Shown here piece after piece: positions 59,748-64,000 of a stretch of DNA of 64,000 bases. A program made the position numbers and the translations under genes. Source of the DNA: an uncultured Lachnospiraceae bacterium (GTDB lineage: Bacteria > Bacillota > Clostridia > Lachnospirales > Lachnospiraceae); contig CAOKOL010000003.1 in the NCBI GenBank assembly GCA_948470335.1, forward strand, positions 1-64,000, written 5' to 3'. The stretch's first letter is position 1; every line of letters starts with the position of its first letter. Below the pieces are notes generated by a model. That model saw nothing but the letters and a program-made list of their open reading frames with translations, was not told where the DNA came from and did not search any database.

Positions 59748-60317
59748 ATGACAATGGCGCAGCGGAAAATGAAACCGAATCCGAAGCTTTATACGGAAGA
59801 TGATTATTACAATCTGCCGGAAACCGTCCGGGCGGAGCTGATTGAGGGCTATCTGATCTATAATCAGGCGGCGCCTTCAAGAATTCATCAGACGATATTG
59901 ATGGAGTTATCCGGTACAATTAGAGAGTATCTGAAAGCCAAAGGCGGCCGCTGCCGTGTCTATCCGGCCCCTTTTGCCGTCAAATTAAAAGAGGATCGGA
60001 AAACCATTGTGGAACCGGATATCAGCGTGATCTGTGACAGGGACAAGCTGACTGACCGTGGCTGCACCGGGGCGCCGGACTGGATTATTGAGATCATTTC
60101 CCCCAGCACTTCCAGCCATGATTATGTGGTGAAATTAAATCTGTACGCAGATGCCGGAGTCCGGGAATACTGGATTGTGGATCCTGAAAAGGAAAGCATT
60201 TTTGTATATTATCTGGAAAAAGAGCATTTTAAAGCGGAATCTTATACGTTTAAGGATAAAATCAAAGTAAGTATTTACGAAGACTTATACATTGATTTTA
60301 CGGAATTGGATTTATAA
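59748..60317 (+). CDS. Uma2 family restriction-endonuclease-like protein
   Basis: The protein is 189 residues from the ATG at 59748, eight bases after AGGAGG. It has PKLYTEDDYYNLPETVRAEL, APSRIHQTIL, YPAPFAVKL, VEPDISVICDRDKLTDRGC, PDWIIEIISPSTSSHD and NLYADAGVREYWIVDP. All the predicted PD-(D/E)XK residues are present. It is an intact paralogue of the genes at 47.5 and 49.0 kb; its TDRGC segment resembles the broken copy. It follows mscS by 45 bases and lacks a partner gene. Confidence 0.9.
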   Translation: MTMAQRKMKPNPKLYTEDDYYNLPETVRAELIEGYLIYNQAAPSRIHQTILMELSGTIREYLKAKGGRCRVYPAPFAVKLKEDRKTIVEPDISVICDRDKLTDRGCTGAPDWIIEIISPSTSSHDYVVKLNLYADAGVREYWIVDPEKESIFVYYLEKEHFKAESYTFKDKIKVSIYEDLYIDFTELDL

Positions 60318-60349
60318 GTTTGAATGTATGTTAATATAAAATAAATATG

Positions 60350-60383
60350 AAAACCGGCGTCCGAAAACGCCGGTTTCATTTAT
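60350..60383. terminator. Bidirectional terminator between Uma2 and the flavodiiron gene
   Basis: AAACCGGCGT-CCGAAA-ACGCCGGTTT is a perfect 10-bp stem with a T-rich tail on the + strand and A-rich flanks giving T-rich RNA on the other. It lies between convergent genes. Confidence 0.83.
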
Positions 60384-60401
60384 AATGTATTAGTTTTCAC
60401 C

Positions 60402-62198
60402 TTACTCAATCCGCTCAAAATCGGCTACGCCATGCTTGCACAGCGGGCATACAAAGTCATCGGGCAGATCGTCACCCTCGTAGATGTATCCGCATACTAC
60501 ACATACCCAGCCGGTCTTGCCTTCGGTGTCCGGGCGGGGTTTTACATGATTCTGGTAGTAGGTGTAGGTCATGGTATCATCCTCGTTCATTACCCGTGCT
60601 TCGGTAATGCTGCATACAAACAGTCCGTGGGTATCGAAATCCAGATACTGCTCTACCTTCAGGGACATGAAGGAGTTGATGTATTTGGGCAGGAACACCA
60701 GGCCGTTATCGGAACGCATCGGCGAGCAGTTGGCAAACTTATCTGCGGTTCTGCCGCTCTGGAAACCGAAGTTCTGGAATACCTTGAAAGGCGCCTTTAC
60801 CGACAGGCAGTTAATGTTCATAACGCCGGTCTGCTTGATTACATGGTGAGAATAGTTGTCCTTGTTGATGGCAACGGCTACCCGGTTCGGGGTGTTGGTA
60901 AGCTGGGTCACGGTATTTACGATTAAGCCGTTATCCTTCTTGCCGTCATTGGAAGTAACCACATACAGGCCGTATCCGATCTTGAACAGGGCGGACAGGT
61001 CGTTCTTGTTGGCAGTCTCGGAATGCTGTGCAACATATTCGCTGCAGAGTTCTTCGGCCAGCTTCTCTAACTGGTCGCTGCTTTCTTCGTTCAGTGCGGA
61101 TTTGATATGCACGGTGTTCTTCGCGAACTGCAGATTTTTGCTGTTCTTGAACATATCCCGCATTACCTTGGCAGCCAGAGGAGCCCAGGAGCCGTTCTCA
61201 ATCAGGGCAACGGTGCGGTTCTGGTAATTGCGCTCGGTCAGATGGTCGATAAATGTATGCATGAAGGGGAAAATCCCTGCGTTGTAGGTGGTGGTGGCGA
61301 GAATCAGTTTTCCGTAGCGGAAAGCGTCTTCCACGGCTTCTGCCATATCGCAGCGTGCCAGATCGTACACTACCACGTCAGGACAGCCTTTTGCACGCAG
61401 CTTGTCAGCCAGTACGTCCACAGCCTTTTTCGTATGTCCGTAAATAGAAGTATAGGCGATCACGATGCCTTCCGTCTCAACGGAATAAGAAGACCAGGTA
61501 TCATAAAGGTTCAGGTAATGCCCCAGATTTTCTTTCAGCACGGGGCCGTGGGTGGGGCAGATCATCTGAATATCCAGGCCGGCAGCTTTTTTCAGCAGTG
61601 TCTGTACCTGTGCGCCATACTTGCCCACGATGCCGATATAGTAACGGCGTGCTTCGCAGTCCCATTCCTCATCCACGTCCAGAGCGCCGAATTTGCCAAA
61701 GCCGTCGGCAGAGAACAGAACCTTGTCGCAGGTATCATAGGTAACGATAACCTCAGGCCAGTGTACCATGGGCGCCGCAACAAAAGCCAGGGTGTGCTTG
61801 CCCAGTTCCAGGGTGCTGCCCTCGCCGACCACGATCTGGCGGTCCGCATAATCCGTTCCGAAGAACTGCTTCATCATGGCGAATGCCTTTGCGGAGGAAA
61901 CGATGGTGGTCTCCTTATAGGTCTGCATGAAAATGTCAATGCTGCCCGCATGGTCAGGCTCCATATGCTGAATAATCAGGTAGTCAGGACGGCGGGAACC
62001 CAGCTCGTTCTCGATATTGTCCAGCCACTCATGGGTAAAATGTGCATCCACGGTGTCCATAACCGCGGTTTTCTCATCCAGAATTACGTATGAATTGTAT
62101 GCCATGCCGTTTTCTACGACATACTGGCCTTCAAACAGATCCACGTCATGATCGTTTACACCTACATACTTGATATCGTTTGTAATTGTAACACTCAT
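60402..62198 (-). CDS. Flavodiiron protein with flavin reductase and rubredoxin domains
   Basis: Flavodiiron proteins reduce O2 to water or NO to N2O using NADH-derived electrons, protecting anaerobes. The 598-residue protein has a metallo-beta-lactamase di-iron domain (about 1-250; HMEPDH, VHWPEV, CPTHGPVL), a flavodoxin domain (about 255-395; IAYTSIYGHTKKAV), a flavin reductase-like domain (about 405-545) and a C-terminal rubredoxin (CVVCGYIYEGDDLPDDFVCPLCKHG). The four domains would carry electrons within one chain. A CTGTCC/GGACAG stem (about 62240-62256) lies in its leader. Confidence 0.95.
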   Translation of the reverse strand: MSVTITNDIKYVGVNDHDVDLFEGQYVVENGMAYNSYVILDEKTAVMDTVDAHFTHEWLDNIENELGSRRPDYLIIQHMEPDHAGSIDIFMQTYKETTIVSSAKAFAMMKQFFGTDYADRQIVVGEGSTLELGKHTLAFVAAPMVHWPEVIVTYDTCDKVLFSADGFGKFGALDVDEEWDCEARRYYIGIVGKYGAQVQTLLKKAAGLDIQMICPTHGPVLKENLGHYLNLYDTWSSYSVETEGIVIAYTSIYGHTKKAVDVLADKLRAKGCPDVVVYDLARCDMAEAVEDAFRYGKLILATTTYNAGIFPFMHTFIDHLTERNYQNRTVALIENGSWAPLAAKVMRDMFKNSKNLQFAKNTVHIKSALNEESSDQLEKLAEELCSEYVAQHSETANKNDLSALFKIGYGLYVVTSNDGKKDNGLIVNTVTQLTNTPNRVAVAINKDNYSHHVIKQTGVMNINCLSVKAPFKVFQNFGFQSGRTADKFANCSPMRSDNGLVFLPKYINSFMSLKVEQYLDFDTHGLFVCSITEARVMNEDDTMTYTYYQNHVKPRPDTEGKTGWVCVVCGYIYEGDDLPDDFVCPLCKHGVADFERIE

Positions 62199-62379
62199 TA
62201 TAGTATCCGCTCCTTTATATGATAATGTAATATGAAGGGCTGTCCGGTCGGGACAGTCGTCAGATTCGTGAATATTATAACACTGTTTGGGTGGAAAAGA
62301 TAGCCTTTTCTTTATAAAAGAATGTATGAAAATTGGTTCATTGCGGCCGGTATTTTCCTGTTATTGACAGCCGCTCCAA

Positions 62380-62406
62380 ACGAAATCCCGGATTGTGCAT
62401 ATAATT
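62380..62406 (+). promoter_or_regulatory. Candidate sigma-K promoter of the collagen-like gene
   Basis: AC (62380-62381), 16 bases, CATATAATT (62398-62406) matches the mother-cell sigma-K pattern AC-N16-CATANNNTA except for the last base. A sigma-A -35 at the correct spacing from TATAAT (62399-62404) is absent. This is a pattern match only. Confidence 0.4.
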
Positions 62407-62459
62407 TAGTAGAATAAATGATTATCAGACAATATCAAATATGAACGAGGTGGTTTCAA

Positions 62460-63374
62460 TTGAATGGATGTTATGCAAACCGGATATTCGGTCCGCCGAA
62501 TCTGTTCGGTATGGGGAGAAATCCCAACAGAACCCCTGGCCGGAATAGTCATCAAAACAGCGGCCGGAACCAGGTGCAGCCTTCTTGCGGTTTTGTATCC
62601 GGAACGGACACGGACACAGCGGAGGAACCGCAGAATGGGGGCGCTGCAAAACCGGAAGGAACGGATGGTTTCCGCTGTTTCGGGCAGGGTTCGACGGAGT
62701 CGGGCCCGCCGGTCTGTCCCGGCGGGTGCGCAGAGCCTTGCTTACAGGGAGCAGGAGAAGAGCCGCATTCCTGGGGCTGTTCCGGCAATCGGGGAGAACC
62801 GGGTCCCCAGGGACCAAGAGGGGAGCCGGGTCCTCAGGGCTGTCCCGGTGATCGGGGAGAAGCAGGTCCCCAGGGGGTGACAGGCCCTCAGGGTCCCCAG
62901 GGCGCAACCGGGCCGATGGGCCCAAGGGGAGAACCTGGTCCGCGGGGTCCGGCAGGCCCGGCCGGTTATCCCCAGAACAGTATCTTTGCGACATTTTCAG
63001 GTCAGAATCTTATCGTGCCGGAAAGCGCCGGCCTTCCGCTTAGAGCGGATATACCGGATATCACCCGGAATATTTCTCCCTGCGATCACTATTCGGTAAT
63101 GCTGACTCCCGGCTGTTACGCCATCAGCTATTATATCGCCGCGCTTCTGAAAAAGCCCGGCGTGATCAGGCTGACTCCGGTATTTAATGACCGTAAGCAG
63201 ACCGTATACACCACACATGCGGAGGCGGTCAGGCGGAAGGAAACGGTTGTGCTGTCGAGATATTTTATTATCGAAGTAGCCGATGCATCCACGCTGTTTT
63301 TTTCCTGGAATTCTTCGGCAGGCCCCTCCAGGATCAGCATGAATCTGAGCATTGAGAAGCGATGCAGGCAGTAG
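62460..63374 (+). CDS. Collagen-like (Gly-X-Y) protein, BclA-type spore surface candidate
   Basis: The 304-residue protein has a Cys/Gly-rich N-terminal region, a collagen-like repeat (about 108-168; units such as GPQ, GEP, GDR, GAT) and a C-terminal beta-rich domain of about 135 residues. That domain resembles the BclA/TNF-like fold. The likely start is TTG at 62460, six bases after GAGGTGG. Such proteins form hair-like fibres on the exosporium in Bacilli and Clostridia. The next gene is a glycosyltransferase, which often glycosylates the repeat. No signal peptide is seen, as expected for a mother-cell coat protein. Confidence 0.83.
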   Translation: MNGCYANRIFGPPNLFGMGRNPNRTPGRNSHQNSGRNQVQPSCGFVSGTDTDTAEEPQNGGAAKPEGTDGFRCFGQGSTESGPPVCPGGCAEPCLQGAGEEPHSWGCSGNRGEPGPQGPRGEPGPQGCPGDRGEAGPQGVTGPQGPQGATGPMGPRGEPGPRGPAGPAGYPQNSIFATFSGQNLIVPESAGLPLRADIPDITRNISPCDHYSVMLTPGCYAISYYIAALLKKPGVIRLTPVFNDRKQTVYTTHAEAVRRKETVVLSRYFIIEVADASTLFFSWNSSAGPSRISMNLSIEKRCRQ

Positions 63375-63394
63375 AGAAAGGAGACGGAGGACGT

Positions 63395-64000
63395 ATGGCG
63401 ACGATAAGCCTTTGCATGATTGTCAAAAATGAGGAAATGCATCTTGCCCGCTGCCTGGACAGTGTGGCGGGACTGGTGGAGGAAATTGTGATCGTGGATA
63501 CCGGGTCGGATGACCGGACGGTGGAAATAGCTTCCGCTTTTACGCCGAAGGTTTATTCCTATCCGTGGAAGGATGACTTTTCCGATGCCAGAAACTATTC
63601 CTTTTCCAAAGCAACAATGGACTACTGTATGTGGATGGATGCCGACGATATTCTGGAGGAGGCGCAGAAGGCTCCGTTTTTGCAGCTAAAACAGTCTCTG
63701 CAGCCGGATGTGGATATGGTTATGATGAGATATCATACTGCCTTTGACGAGGCCGGCATGCCTTCTTTTTCTTATTTCAGGGAGAGATGGATCAGAAACT
63801 GTCCCCGATACCGCTGGGTCGGGGAAGTTCATGAGGTGATTCCTCCCGGCGGCAGCGTAATTTATTCCGATATCGCCATCTGCCATAAAAAAATGAATGG
63901 CGGGGATCCTGACCGGAATCTGAACATATACCGGAAGATGATTGAGGAAGGAAAGCATTTGGAACCGAGGCAGCAATATTATTATGGGCGGGAGTTATAT
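63395..64000 (+). CDS. Glycosyltransferase family 2 protein (partial, cut by window end)
   Basis: The open frame runs for 202 codons to the window end without a stop. It begins MATISLCMIVKNEEMHLARCLDSV, then EEIVIVDTGSDDRTVEIAS and WMDADDILEEAQ, the DxD-type nucleotide-sugar site of GT2 enzymes. TPR-like C-terminal repeats are typical of this subgroup but lie beyond the end. It is 20 bases after the collagen-like gene, with GGAGG upstream. A role in glycosylating that protein is inferred from the C. difficile sgtA-bclA3 pairing. Confidence 0.88.
   Translation, partial: MATISLCMIVKNEEMHLARCLDSVAGLVEEIVIVDTGSDDRTVEIASAFTPKVYSYPWKDDFSDARNYSFSKATMDYCMWMDADDILEEAQKAPFLQLKQSLQPDVDMVMMRYHTAFDEAGMPSFSYFRERWIRNCPRYRWVGEVHEVIPPGGSVIYSDIAICHKKMNGGDPDRNLNIYRKMIEEGKHLEPRQQYYYGRELY

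Overview
The window looks like chromosome from a spore-forming member of the Clostridia, most likely Lachnospiraceae. The signs are a SpoVAF germination-type protein, DUF4250 and DUF896 proteins, a split purine pathway pairing an archaeal-type IMP cyclohydrolase with a stand-alone AICAR transformylase, low-GC Firmicutes promoters and Shine-Dalgarno sites, and a collagen-like spore-surface protein beside a glycosyltransferase. I do not name a species.

Layout. 1-263 is the 3' end of a 23S rRNA with a terminator and no 5S gene close behind. 488-3060 is a minus-strand operon (rsmD, coaD, coiled-coil protein, PHP phosphoesterase). 3.0-3.7 kb holds tRNA-Thr(CGU) flanked by hairpin-rich repeats. 3.7-7.9 kb has asd, galM, a GNAT, a lactonase and a small unknown. 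9.0-11.4 kb has a yybP-ykoY-type manganese riboswitch with an expression-platform terminator ahead of hflK/hflC. 11.6-18.5 kb has spoVAF, two FAD oxidoreductases, an AAA-ATPase/PD-(D/E)XK protein and hicAB. 18.8-22.4 kb is proline and folate metabolism (proB, DUF896, 5-formyl-THF cyclo-ligase, proA). 22.4-31.5 kb has MATE, CorA, a rhomboid-like membrane protein, pyk, topB and ldh, plus a short element with terminal inverted repeats around a small membrane protein gene. 31.7-46 kb has a hybrid histidine kinase, purO/purH, galK/galT, a fucosyltransferase, an AI-2E family transporter, an erythromycin-esterase-like lipoprotein and an exonuclease.

46-52.9 kb is accessory DNA: a Fic protein, two Uma2 nuclease-like genes (one broken), each just downstream of a small DNA-binding protein gene, then a compact element of XRE repressor, two novel genes and a tyrosine integrase with a divergent operator region. 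53-64 kb returns to core genes: clpB under a CIRCE-like site, DUF4250, glgB with a lysine-rich tail, mscS, a third Uma2, a rubredoxin-containing flavodiiron protein, and a collagen-like protein followed by a glycosyltransferase cut by the window end.

The most striking unexplained signal is a family of roughly 100-200 bp structured repeats (7.54, 10.40, 20.80, 24.94 and 35.18 kb, remnants near 37.8 and 59.7 kb). All lie on the + strand, each ends just before the ribosome-binding site of a + strand gene, and their helices are supported by several compensatory base changes between copies.
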